From Glebionis coronaria (taxonomy: Eukaryota > Streptophyta > Magnoliopsida > Asterales > Asteraceae), in the NCBI GenBank assembly GCA_025667525.1, contig CM046877.1, forward strand, positions 27,432,737-27,496,736: DNA of 64,000 nucleotides. Direction: 5' to 3'. How positions within the stretch are numbered: the stretch's first letter is position 1; each line of letters opens with the position of its first letter. A model generated the notes under the pieces. That model was not told where the DNA came from. It made no database searches and was given only the letters and a program-made list of their open reading frames with translations. The translations under genes were made by a program, and so were the position numbers. Shown piece by piece: positions 17,705 through 32,000 of this stretch.

Positions 17705-20700
17705 AAAAACTAAACAGAGCAAACATATAGATGTGTTTTATCCATCAAGAATCCGGGCAAATACATTATGCCCGGATTCTATGTGGTCTATATGGACTGG
17801 AAATAATTTTAGAGGTTTTTTCTTAGGTTTGAATGATTTGAGCCGGTTACGGCATTTTTAGCTGTTCTTGGTAGGTTTTTATCAGTTTTTGATCGGGTTT
17901 AGTCGCTTTTGACAATGCTTCCCTGGATAAAAGTACTCCTTTTTTCAATCATCCATTTTCTTAGTTGTGGTCTTGAAACTGAGTCATGTATCACATGTTA
18001 TGACCATTTTATTGCAACCCACGTTTTCAGATAATTTCAATATAAATTTGTTTTTGTATGTTAGCGATTGTGTTTGGTAATCTATTTCTTGATAGCTCTC
18101 AATTTTAATAGAATAAAACATGGAATCAAATATTTCAGAGTCATATAATACGTAAGCAAGTTGATCCTACAATGAATGTCAAAAAATACTTGTCCTTATT
18201 TTGCATATTATTCACCTATGTAGGCTTCCCAAGGTTAAACAATATCATTTTTAGGTCAAATAACATGACGTTTTGTTAGAGCACACTCATGTCTTGACCT
18301 TTATACTATAATGTGCCGTCGAGATGCTCTTTGTCTACTACATTCACAACTACCTCAAATACTAGCTGACCAACTTTTTCACCAATAAAACACAACCAAA
18401 ACCAAACAGAGCAAACATATAGATGTGTTTTATCCATCAAGAATCCGGGCAAATACATTATGCCCGGGTTATGTGTGGTCTATATGGACTGGAAATAATT
18501 TTAGAGGTTTTTTCTTAGGTTTGGATGATTTGAGCCGGTTACGGCATTTTTAGCTGTTCTTGGTAGGTTTTTATCAGTTTTTGATCGGGTTTAGTCGCTT
18601 TTGACCAATGCTTGCCTGGATAAAAGTACTCCTTTTTTTCAAGCATCCATTTTCTTAGTTGTGGTCTTGAAACGGAGTCATGTATCACATGTTATGACCA
18701 TTTTATTGCAACTCACGTTTTCAGATAGTTTCAATATAAATTTGTTTTTGTATGTTAGCGATTGTGTTTGGTAATCTATTTCTTGATAGCTCTCAATATT
18801 AATAGAATAAAACATGGAATCAAATATTTCAGAGTCATATAATACATAAGCAAGTTGATCCTACATGAAATGTCAAAAAATACTTGTCCTTCTTTTGCAT
18901 ATTATTCACCTATGTAGGCTTCCCATGGTTAAACAATATCATTTTTAGGTCAAATAACATGACGTTTTGTTAGAGCACACTCTTGATAGCTCTCAATTTT
19001 AATAGAATAAAACTTGGAATCAAATATTTCAGAGTCATATAATAAATAAGCAAGTTGATCCTACATGAAATGTCAAAAAATACTTGTCCTTCTTTTGCAT
19101 ATTATTCACCTATGTAGGCTTCCCAAGGTTAAACAATATCATTTTTAGGTCAAATAGCATGACGTTTTGTTAGAGAACACTCATGCCTTGACTTTATACT
19201 ATAATGTGCCGTCGAGATGCTCTTTGTCTACTACATTCACAACTACCTCAAATACTAGCTGACCAACTTTTACACTAATAAAACACAACCAAAACTAAAC
19301 AGAGCAAACATATAGATGTGTTTTATCTATCAAGAATCCGGGCAAATACATTATGCCCGGATTCTATGTGGTCTATATGGACTGGAAATAATTTTAGAGG
19401 TTTTTTCTTAGGTTTGGATGATTTGAGCCGGTTACGGCATTTTTAGCTGTTCTTGGTAGGTTTTTATCAGTTTTTGATCGGGTTTAGTCGCTTTTGACCA
19501 ATGCTTGCCTGGATAAAAGTACTCCTTTTATCAAGCATCCATTTTCTTAGTTGTGGTCTTGAAACGGAGTCATGTATCACATGTTATGACCATTTTATTG
19601 CAACCCACGTTTTCAGATAATTTCAATATAAATTAGTTTTTGTATGTTAGCGATTGTGTTTGGTAATCTATTTCTTGATAGCTCTCAATATTAATAGAAT
19701 AAAACATGGAATCAAATATTTCAGAGTCATATAATACATAAGCAAGTTGATCCTACATGAAATGTCAAAAAATACTTGTTCTTCTTTTGCATATTCTTCA
19801 CCTATGTAGGCTTCCTAAGGTTAAACAATATCATTTTTAGGTCAAATAACATGACGTTTTGTTAGAGCACACTCTTGATAGCTCTTAATTTTAATAGAAT
19901 AAAACTTGGAATCAAATATTTCAGAGTCATATAATACATAAGCAAGTTGATCCTACATGAAATGTCAAAAAATACTTGTCCTTCTTTTGCATATTATTCA
20001 CCTATGTAGGCTTCCCAAGGTTAAACAATATCATTTTTAGGTCAAATAACATGACGTTTTGTTAGAGAACACTCATGCCTTGACCTTTATACTATAATGT
20101 GCCGTCGAGATGCTCTTTGTCTACTACATTCACAACTACCTCAAATAATAGCTGACCAACTTTTACACCAATAAAACACAACCAAAACTAAACAGAGCAA
20201 ACATATAGATGTGTTTTATCCATCAAGAATCCGGGCAAATACATTATGCCCGGATTCTATGTGGTCTGGAAATAATTTTAGAGGTTTTTTCTTAGGTTTG
20301 GATGATTTGAGCCGGTTACGGCATTTTTAGTTGTTCTTGGTAGGTTTTTATCAGTTTTTGATCGGGTTTAGTCGCTTTTGACCAATGCTTGCCTGGATAA
20401 AAGTACTCCTTTTATCAAGCATCCATTTTCTTAGTTGTGGTCTTGAAACGGAGTCATGTATCACATGTTATGACCATTTTATTGCAACCCACGTTTTCAG
20501 ATAATTTCAATATAAATTTGTTTTTGTATGTTAGCGATTGTGTTTGGTAATCTATTTCTTGATAGCTCTCAATATTAATAGAATAAAACATGGAATCAAA
20601 TATTTCAGAGTCATATAATACATAAGCAAGTTGATCCTACATGAAATGTCAAAAAATACTTGTCCTTCTTTTGCATATTCTTCACCTATGTAGGCTTCCT

Positions 20701-21952
20701 AAGGTTAAACAATATCATTTTTAGGTCAAATAACATGACGTTTTGTTAGAGCACACTCTTGATAGCTCTTAATTTTAATAGAATAAAACTTGGAATCAAA
20801 TATTTCAGAGTCATATAATACATAAGCAAGTTGATCCTACATGAAATGTCAAAAAATACTTGTCCTTCTTTTGCATATTATTCACCTATGTAGGCTTCCC
20901 AAGGTTAAACAATATCATTTTTAGGTCAAATAACATGACGTTTTGTTAGAGAACACTCATGCCTTGACCTTTATACTATAATGTGCCGTCGAGATGCTCT
21001 TTGTCTACTACATTCACAACTACCTCAAATAATAGCTGACCAACTTTTACACCAATAAAACACAACCAAAACTAAACAGAGCAAACATATAGATGTGTTT
21101 TATCCATCAAGAATCCGGGCAAATACATTATGCCCGGATTCTATGTGGTCTGGAAATAATTTTAGAGGTTTTTTCTTAGGTTTGGATGATTTGAGCCGGT
21201 TACGGCATTTTTAGCTGTTCTTGGTAGGTTTTTATCAGTTTTTGATCGGGTTTAGTCGCTTTTGACCAATGCTTGCCTGGATAAAAGTACTCCTTTTTTC
21301 AAGCATCCATTTTCTTAGTTGTGGTCTTGAAACGGAGTCATGTATCACATGTTATGACCATTTTATTGCAACCCACGTTTTCAGATAATTTCAATATAAA
21401 TTTGTTTTTGTATGTTAGCGATTGTGTTTGGTAATCTATTTCTTGATAGCTCTCAATATTAATAGAATAAAACATGGAATCAAATATTTCAGAGTCATAT
21501 AATACATAAGCAAGTTGATCCTACATGAAATGTCAAAAAATACTTGTCCTTCTTTTGCATATTCTTCACCTATGTAGGCTTCCCATGGTTAAACAATATC
21601 ATTTTTAGGTCAAATAACATGACGTTTTGTTAGAGCACACTCTTGATAGCTCTTAATTTTAATAGAATAAAACTTGGAATCAAATATTTCAGAGTCATAT
21701 AATACATAAGCAAGTTGATCCTACATGAAATGTCAAAAAATACTTGTCCTTCTTTTGCATATTATTCACCTATGTAGGCTTCCCAAGGTTAAACAATATC
21801 ATTTTTAGGTCAAATAACATGACGTTTTGTTAGAGAACACTCATGCCTTGACCTTTATACTATAATGTGCCGTCGAGATGCTCTTTGTCTACTACATTCA
21901 CAACTACCTCAAATAATAGCTGACCAACTTTTACACCAATAAAACACAACCA

Positions 21953-24900
21953 AAACTAAACAGAGCAAACATATAGATGTGTTTTATCCATCAAGAATCC
22001 GGGCAAATACATTATGCCCGGATTCTATGTGGTCTGGAAATAATTTTAGAGGTTTTTTCTTAGGTTTGGATGATTTGAGCCGGTTACGGCATTTTTAGCT
22101 GTTCTTGGTAGGTTTTTATCAGTTTTTGATCGGGTTTAGTCGCTTTTGACCAATGCTTGCCTGGATAAAAGTACTCCTTTTTTCAAGCATCCATTTTCTT
22201 AGTTGTGGTCTTGAAACGGAGTCATGTATCACATGTTATGACCATTTTATTGCAACCCACGTTTTCAGATAATTTCAATATAAATTTGTTTTTGTATGTT
22301 AGCGATTGTGTTTGGTAATCTATTTCTTGATAGCTCTCAATATTAATAGAATAAAACATGGAATCAAATATTTCAGAGTCATATAATACATAAGCAAGTT
22401 GATCCTACATGAAATGTCAAAAAATATTGTCCTTCTTTTGCATATTATTCACCTATGTAGGCTTCCCATGGTTAAACAATATCATTTTTAGGTCAAATAA
22501 CATGACGTTTTGTTAGAGCACACTCTTGATAGCTCTCAATTTTAATAGAATAAAACTTGGAATCAAATATTTCAGAGTCATATAATAAATAAGCAAGTTG
22601 ATCCTACATGAAATGTCAAAAAATACTTGTCCTTCTTTTGCATATTATTCACCTATGTAGGCTTCCCAAGGTTAAACAATATCATTTTTATGTCAAATAG
22701 CATGACGTTTTGTTAGAGAACACTCATGCCTTGACTTTATACTATAATGTGCCGTCGAGATGCTCTTTGTCTACTACATTCACAACTACCTCAAATACTA
22801 GCTGACCAACTTTTACACCAATAAAACACAACCAAAACTAAACAGAGCAAACATATAGATGTGTTTTATCCATGAAGAATCCAGGCAAATCCATTATGCC
22901 CGGATTCTATGTGGTCTATATGGACTGGAAATAATTTTAGAGGTTTTTTCTTAGGTTTGGATGATTTGAGCCGGTTACGGCATTTTTAGCTGTTCTTGGT
23001 AGGTTTTTATCAGTTTTTGATCGGGTTTAGTCGCTTTTGACCAATGCTTGCCTGGATAAAAGTACTCCTTTTTTCAAGCATCCATTTTCTTAGTTGTGGT
23101 CTTGAAACGGAGTCATGTATCACATGTTATGACCATTTTATTGCAACCCACGTTTTCAGATAATTTCAATATAAATTTGTTTTTGTATGTTAGCGATTGT
23201 GTTTGGTAATCTATTTCTTGATAGCTCTCAATATTAATAGAATAAAACATGGAATCAAATATTTCAGAGTCATATAATACATAAGCAAGTTGATCCTACA
23301 TGAAATGTCAAAAAATACTTGTCCTTCTTTTGCATATTATTCACCTATGTAGGCTTCCCAAGGTTAAACAATATCATTTTTAGGTCAAATAACATGACGT
23401 TTTGTTAGAGCACACTCTTGATAGCTCTCAATTTTAATAGAATAAAACTTGGAATCAAATATTTCAGAGTCATATAATAAATAAGCAAGTTGATCCTACA
23501 TGAAATGTCAAAAAATACTTGTCCTTCTTTTGCATATTATTCACCTATGTAGGCTTCCCAAGGTTAAACAATATCATTTTTAGGTCAAATAGCATGACGT
23601 TTTGTTAGAGAACACTCATGCCTTGACTTTATACTATAATGTGCCGTCGAGATGCTCTTTGTCTACTACATTCACAACTACCTCAAATACTAGCTGACCA
23701 ACTTTTACACCAATAAAACACAACCAAAACTAAACAGAGCAAACATATAGATGTGTTTTATCTATCAAGAATCCGGGCAAATAAATTATGCCCGGATTCT
23801 ATGTGGTCTATATGGACTGGAAATTATTTTAGAGGTTTTTTCTTAGGTTTGGATGATTTGAGCCGGTTACGGCATTTTTAGCTGTTCTTGGTAGGTTTTT
23901 ATCAGTTTTGGATCGGGTTTAGTCGCTTTTGACCAATGCTTGCCTGGATAAAAGTACTCCTTTTTTTCAAGCATCCATTTTCTTAGTTGTGGTCTTGAAA
24001 CGGAGTCATGTATCACATGTTATGACCATTTTATTGCAACTCACGTTTTCAGATAATTTCAATATAAATTTGTTTTTGTATGTTAGCGATTGTGTTTGGT
24101 AATCTATTTCTTGATAGCTCTCAATATTAATAGAATAAAACATGGAATCAAATATTTCAGAGTCATATAATACATAAGCAAGTTGATCCTACATGAAATG
24201 TCAAAAAATACTTGTCCTTCTTTTGCATATTATTCACCTATGTAGGCTTCCCAAGGTTAAACAATATCATTTTTAGGTCAAATAACATGACGTTTTGTTA
24301 GAGCACACTCTTGATAGCTCTCAATTTTAATAGAATAAAACTTGGAATCAAATATTTCAGAGTCATATAATAAATAAGCAAGTTGATCCTACATGAAATG
24401 TCAAAAAATACTTGTCCTTCTTTTGCATATTATTCACCTATGTAGGCTTCTCAAGGTTAAACAATATCATTTTTAGGTCAAATAGCATGACGTTTGGTTA
24501 GAGAACACTCATGCCTTGACTTTATACTATAATGTGCCGTCGAGATGCTCTTTGTCTACTACATTCACAACTACCTCAAATACTAGCTGACCAACTTTTA
24601 CACCAATAAAACACAACCAAAACTAAACAGAGCAAACATATAGATGTGTTTTATCTATCAAGAATCCGGGCAAATACATTATGCCCGGATTCTATGTGGT
24701 CTATATGGACTGGAAATAATTTTAGAGGTTTTTTCTTAGGTTTGGATGATTTGAGCCGGTTACGGCATTTTTAGCTGTTCTTGGTAGGTTTTTATCAGTT
24801 TTTGATCGGGTTTAGTCGCTTTTGACCAATGCTTGCCTGGATAAAAGTACTCCTTTTATCAAGCATCCATTTTCTTAGTTGTGGTCTTGAAACGGAGTCA

Positions 24901-27900
24901 TGTATCACATGTTATGACCATTTTATTGCAACCCACGTTTTCAGATAATTTCAATATAAATTTGTTTTTGTATGTTAGCGATTGTGTTTGGTAATCTATT
25001 TCTTGATAGCTCTCAATATTAATAGAATAAAACATGGAATCAAATATTTCAGAGTCATATATTACATAAGCAAGTTGATCCTACATGAAATGTCAAAAAA
25101 TACTTGTCCTTCTTTTGCATATCATTCACCTATGTAGGCTTCCTAAGGTTAAACAATATCATTTTTAGGTCAAATAACATGATGTTTTGTTAGAGCACAC
25201 TCTTGATAGCTCTCAATTTTAATAGAATAAAACTTGGAATCAAATATTTTAGAGTCATATAATACATAAGCAAGTTGATCCTACATGAAATGTCAAAAAA
25301 TACTTGTCCTTCTTTTGCATATTATTCACCTATGTAGGCTTCCCAAGGTTAAACAATATCATTTTTAGGTCAAATAACATGACGTTTTGTTAGAGAACAC
25401 TCATGCCTTGACCTTTATACTATAATGTGCCGTCGAGATGCTCTTTGTCTACTACATTCACAACTACCTCAAATAATAGCTGACCAACTTTTACACCAAT
25501 AAAACACAACCAAAACTAAACACAGCAAACATATAGATGTGTTTTATCCATCAAGAATCCGGGCAAATACATTATGCCCGGATTCTATGTGGTCTGGAAA
25601 TAATTTTAGAGGTTTTTTCTTAGGTTTGGATGATTTGAGCCGGTTACGGCATTTTTAGCTGTTCTTGGTAGGTTTTTATCAGTTTTTGATCGGGTTTAGT
25701 CGCTTTTGACCAATGCTTGCCTGGATAAAAGTACTCCTTTTTTCAAGTATCCATTTTCTTAGTTGTGGTCTTGAAACGGAGTCATGTATCACATGTTATG
25801 ACCATTTTATTGCAACCCACGTTTTCAGATAATTTCAATATAAATTTGTTTTTGTATGTTAGCGATTGTGTTTGGTAATCTATTTCTTGATAGCTCTCAA
25901 TATTAATAGAATAAAACATGGAATCAAATATTTCAGAGTCATATAATACATAAGCAAGTTGATCCTACATGAAATGTCAAAAAATACTTGTCCTTCTTTT
26001 GCATATTATTCACCTATGTAGGCTTCCCATGGTTAAACAATATCATTTTTAGGTCAAATAACATGACGTTTTGTTAGAGCACACTCTTGATAGCTCTCAA
26101 TTTTAATAGAATAAAACTTGGAATCAAATATTTTAGAGTCATATAATAAATAAGCAAGTTGATCCTACATGAAATGTCAAAAAATACTTGTCCTTCTTTT
26201 GCATATTATTCACCTATGTAGGCTTCCCAAGGTTAAAAAATATCATTTTTAGGTCAAATAGCATGACGTTTTGTTAGAGAACACTCATGCCTTGACTTTA
26301 TACTATAATGTGCCGTCGAGATGCTCTTTGTCTACTACATTCACAACTACCTCAAATACTAGCTGACCAACTTTTACACCAATAAAACACAACCAAAACT
26401 AAACAGAGCAAACATATAGATGTGTTTTATCCATGAAGAATCCAGGCAAATACATTATGCCCGGATTCTATGTGGTCTATATGGACTGGAAATAATTTTA
26501 GAGGTTTTTTCTTAGGTTTGGATGATTTGAGCCGGTTACGGCATTTTTAGCTGTTCTTGGTAGGTTTTTATCAGTTTTTGATCGGGTTTAGTCGCTTTTG
26601 ACCAATGCTTGCCTGGATAAAAGTACTCCTTTTTTCAAGCATCCATTTTCTTAGTTGTGGTCTTGAAACGGAGTCATGTATCACATGTTATGACCATTTT
26701 ATTGCAACCCACGTTTTTAGATAATTTCAATATAAATTTGTTTTTGTATGTTAGCGATTGTGTTTGGTAATCTATTTCTTGATACCTCTCAATATTAATA
26801 GAATAAAACATGGAATCAAATATTTCAGAGTCATATAATACATAAGCAAGTTGATCCTACATGAAATGTCAAAAAATACTTGTCCTTCTTTTGCATATTA
26901 TTCACCTATGTAGGCTTCCCAAGGTTAAACAATATCATTTTTAGGTCAAATAACATGACGTTTTGTTAGAGCACACTCTTGATAGCTCTCAATTTTAATA
27001 GAATAAAACTTGGAATCAAATATTTCAGAGTCATATAATAAATAAGCAAGTTGATCCTACATGAAATGTCAAAAAATACTTGTTCTTCTTTTGCATATTA
27101 TTCACCTATGTAGGCTTCCCAAGGTTAAACAATATCATTTTTAGGTCAAATAGCATGACGTTTTGTTAGAGAACACTCATGCCTTGACTTTATACTATAA
27201 TGTGTCGTCGAGATGCTCTTTGTCTACTACATTCACAACTACCTCAAATACTAGCTGACCAACTTTTACACCAATAAAACACAACCAAAACTAAACAGAG
27301 CAAACATATAGATGTGTTTATCTATCAAGAATCCGGGCAAATACATTATGCCTGGATTCTATGTGGTCTATATGGACTGGAAATAATTTTAGAGGTTTTT
27401 TCTTAGGTTTGGATGATTTGAGCCGGTTACGGCATTTTTAGCTGTTCTTGGTAGGTTTTTATCAGTTTTTGATAGGGTTTAGTCGCTTTTGACCAATGCT
27501 TGCCTGGATAAAAGTACTCCTTTTTTTCAAGCATCCATTTTCTTAGTTGTGGTCTTGAAACGGAGTCATGTATCACATGTTATGACCATTTTATTGCAAC
27601 TCACGTTTTCAGATAATTTCAATATAAATTTGTTTTTGTATGTTAGCGATTGTGTTTGGTAATCTATTTCTTGATAGCTCTCAATATTAATAGAATAAAA
27701 CATGGAATCAAATATTTCAGAGTCATATAATACATAAGCAAGTTGATCCTACATGAAATGTCAAAAAATACTTGTCCTTCTTTTGCATATTATTCACCTA
27801 TGTAGGCTTCCCAAGGTTAAACAATATCATTTTTAGGTCAAATAACATGACGTTTTGTTAGAGCACACTCTTAATAGCTCTCAATTTTAATAGAATAAAA

Positions 27901-29072
27901 CTTGGAATCAAATATTTCAGAGTCATATAATAAATAAGCAAGTTGATCCTACATGAAATGTCAAAAAATATTTGTCCTTCTTTTGCATATTATTCACCTA
28001 TGTAGGCTTCCCAAGTTTAAACAATATCATTTTTAGGTCAAATAGCATGACGTTTTGTTAGAGAACACTCATGCCTTGACTTTATACTATAATGTGCCGT
28101 CGAGATGCTCTTTGTCTACTACATTCACAACTACCTCAAATACTAGCTGACCAACTTTTACACCAATAAAACACAACCAAAACTAAACAGAGCAAACATA
28201 TAGATGTGTTTTATCTATCAAGAATCCGGGCAAATACATTATGCCCGGATTCTATGTGGTCTATATAGACTGGAAATAAGTTTAGAGGTTTTTTCTTAGG
28301 TTTGGATGATTTGAGCCGGTTACGGCATTTTTAGCTGTTCTTGGTAGGTTTTTATCAGTTTTTGATCGGGTTTAGTCGCTTTTGACCAATGCTTGCCTGG
28401 ATAAAAGTACTCCTTTTATCAAGCATCCATTTTCTTAGTTGTGGTCTTGAAACGGAGTCATGTATCACATGTTATGACCATTTTATTGCAACCCACGTTT
28501 TCAGATAATTTCAATATAAATTTGTTTTTGTATGTTAGCGATTGTGTTTGGTAATCTATTTCTTGATAGCTCTCAATATTAATAGAATAAAACATGGAAT
28601 CAAATATTTCAGAGTCATATAATACATAAGCAAGTTGATCCTACATGAAATGTCAAAAAATACTTGTCCTTCTTTTGCATATTAATCACCTATGTAGGCT
28701 TCCTAAGGTTAAACAATATCATTTTTAGGTCAAATAACATGACGTTTTGTTAGAGCACACTCTTGATAGCTCTCAATTTTAATAGAATAAAACTTGGAAT
28801 CAAATATTTCAGAGTCATATAATACATAAGCAAGTTGATCCTACATGAAATGTCAAAAAATACTTGTCCTTCTTTTGCATATTATTCACCTATGTAGGCT
28901 TCCCAAGGTTAAACAATATCATTTTTAGGTCAAATAACATGACGTTTTGTTAGAGAACACTCATGCCTTGACCTTTATACTATAATGTGCCGTCGAGATG
29001 CTCTTTGTCTACTACATTCACAACTACCTCAAATAATAGCTGACCAACTTTTACACCAATAAAACACAACCA
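21953..29072. repeat. Higher-order repeat, two tandem copies of 3,560 bp (four units each)
   Basis: Copies are 21953-25512 and 25513-29072. Both have the same series: a unit lacking tatatggac, a unit with ccatgaagaatccagg, a unit with a longer T run before caagcatcc, and a unit with ccttttatcaagc. Unit lengths are 882/892/893/893 and 883/892/892/893. Confidence 0.88.
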
Positions 29073-32000
29073 AAACTAAACAGAGCAAACATATAGATGT
29101 GTTTTATCCATCAAGAATCCGGGCAAATACATTATGCCCGGATTCTATGTGGTCTGGAAATAATTTTAGAGGTTTTTTCTTAGGTTTGGATGATTTGAGC
29201 CGGTTACGGCATTTTTAGCTGTTCTTGGTAGGTTTTTATCAGTTTTTGATCGGGTTTAGTCGCTTTTGACCAATGCTTGCCTGGATAAAAGTACTCCTTT
29301 TTTCAAGCATCCATTTTCTTAGTTGTGGTCTTGAAACGGAGTCATGTATCACATGTTATGACCATTTTATTGCAACCCACATTTTCAGATAATTTCAATA
29401 TAAATTTGTTTTTGTATGTTAGCGATTGTGTTTGGTAATCTATTTCTTGATAGCTCTCAATATTAATAGAATAAAACATGGAATCAAATATTTCAGAGTC
29501 ATATAATACATAAGCAAGTTGATCCTACATGAAATGTCAAAAAATACTTGTCCTTCTTTTGCATATTATTCACCTATGTAGGCTTCCCATGGTTAAACAA
29601 TATCATTTTTAGGTCAAATAACATGACGTTTTGTTAGAGCACACTCTTGATAGCTCTCAATTTTAATAGAATAAAACTTGGAATCAAATATTTCAGAGTC
29701 ATATAATAAATAAGCAAGTTGATCCTACATGAAATGTCAAAAAATACTTGTCCTTCTTTTGCATATTATTCACCTATGTAGGCTTCCCAAGGTTAAACAA
29801 TATCATTTTTAGGTCAAATAGCATGACGTTTTGTTAGAGAACACTCATGCCTTGACTTTATACTATAATGTGCCGTCGAGATGCTCTTTGTCTACTACAT
29901 TCACAACTACCTCAAATACTAGCTGACCAACTTTTACACCAATAAAACACAACCAAAACTAAACAGAGCAAACATATAGATGTGTTTTATCCATGAAGAA
30001 TCCAGGCAAATACATTATGCCCGGATTCTATGTGGTCTATATGGACTGGAAATAATTTTAGAGGTTTTTTCTTAGGTTTGGATGATTTGAGCCGGTTACG
30101 GCATTTTTAGCTGTTCTTGGTAGGTTTTTATCAGTTTTTGATCGGGTTTAGTCGCTTTTGACCAATGCTTGCCTGGATAAAAGTACTCCTTTTTTCAAGC
30201 ATCCATTTTCTTAGTTGTGGTCTTGAAACGGAGTCATGTATCACATGTTATGACCATTTTATTGCAACCCACGTTTTCAGATAATTTCAATATAAATTTG
30301 TTTTTGTATGTTAGCGATTGTGTTTGGTAATCTATTTCTTGATAGCTCTCAATATTAATAGAATAAAACATGGAATCAAATATTTCAGAGTCATATAATA
30401 CATAAGCAAGTTGATCCTACATGAAATGTCAAAAAATACTTGTCCTTCTTTTGCATATTATTCACCTATGTAGGCTTCCCAAGGTTAAACAATATCATTT
30501 TTAGGTCAAATAACATGACGTTTTGTTAGAGCACACTCTTAATAGCTCTCAATTTTAATAGAATAAAACTTGGAATCAAATATTTCAGAGTCATATAATA
30601 AATAAGCAAGTTGATCCTACATGAAATGTCAAAAAATATTTGTCCTTCTTTTGCATATTATTCACCTATGTAGGCTTCCCAAGTTTAAACAATATCATTT
30701 TTAGGTCAAATAGCATGACGTTTTGTTAGAGAACACTCATGCCTTGACTTTATACTATAATGTGCCGTCGAGATGCTCTTTGTCTACTACATTCACAACT
30801 ACCTCAAATACTAGCTGACCAACTTTTACACCAATAAAACACAACCAAAACTAAACAGAGCAAACATATAGATGTGTTTAATCTATCAAGAATCCGGGCA
30901 AATACATTATGCCCGGATTCTATGTGGTCTATATGGACTGGAAATAAGTTTAGAGGTTTTTTCTTAGGTTTGGATGATTTGAGCCGGTTACGGCATTTTT
31001 AGCTGTTCTTGGTAGGTTTTTATCAGTTTTTGATCGGGTTTAGTCGCTTTTGACCAATGCTTGCCTGGATAAAAGTACTCCTTTTATCAAGCATCCATTT
31101 TCTTAGTTGTGGTCTTGAAACGGAGTCATGTATCACATGTTATGACCATTTTATTGCAACCCACGTTTTCAGATAATTTCAATATAAATTTGTTTTTGTA
31201 TGTTAGCGATTGTGTTTGGTAATCTATTTCTTGATAGCTCTCAATATTAATAGAATAAAACATGGAATCAAATATTTCAGAGTCATATAATACATAAGCA
31301 AGGTGATCCTACATGAAATGTCAAAAAATACTTGTCCTTCTTTTGCATATTAATCACCTATGTAGGCTTCCTAAGGTTAAACAATATCATTTTTAGGTCA
31401 AATAACATGACGTTTTGTTAGAGCACACTCTTGATAGCTCTCAATTTTAATAGAATAAAACTTGGAATCAAATATTTCAGAGTCATATAATACATAAGCA
31501 AGTTGATCCTACATGAAATGTCAAAAAATACTTGTCCTTCTTTTGCATATTATTCACCTATGTAGGCTTCCCAAGGTTAAACAATATCATTTTTAGGTCA
31601 AATAACATGACGTTTTGTTAGAGAACACTCATGCCTTGACCTTTATACTATAATGTGCCGTCGAGATGCTCTTTGTCTACTACATTCACAACTACCTCAA
31701 ATAATAGCTGACCAACTTTTACACCAATAAAACACAACCAAAACTAAACAGAGCAAACATATAGATGTGTTTTATCCATCAAGAATCCGGGCAAATACAT
31801 TATGCCCGGATTCTATGTGGTCTGGAAATAATTTTAGAGGTTTTTTCTTAGGTTTGGATGATTTGAGCCGGTTACGGCATTTTTAGCTGTTCTTGGTAGG
31901 TTTTTATCAGTTTTTGATCGGGTTTAGTCGCTTTTGACCAATGCTTGCCTGGATAAAAGTACTCCTTTTTTCAAGCATCCATTTTCTTAGTTGTGGTCTT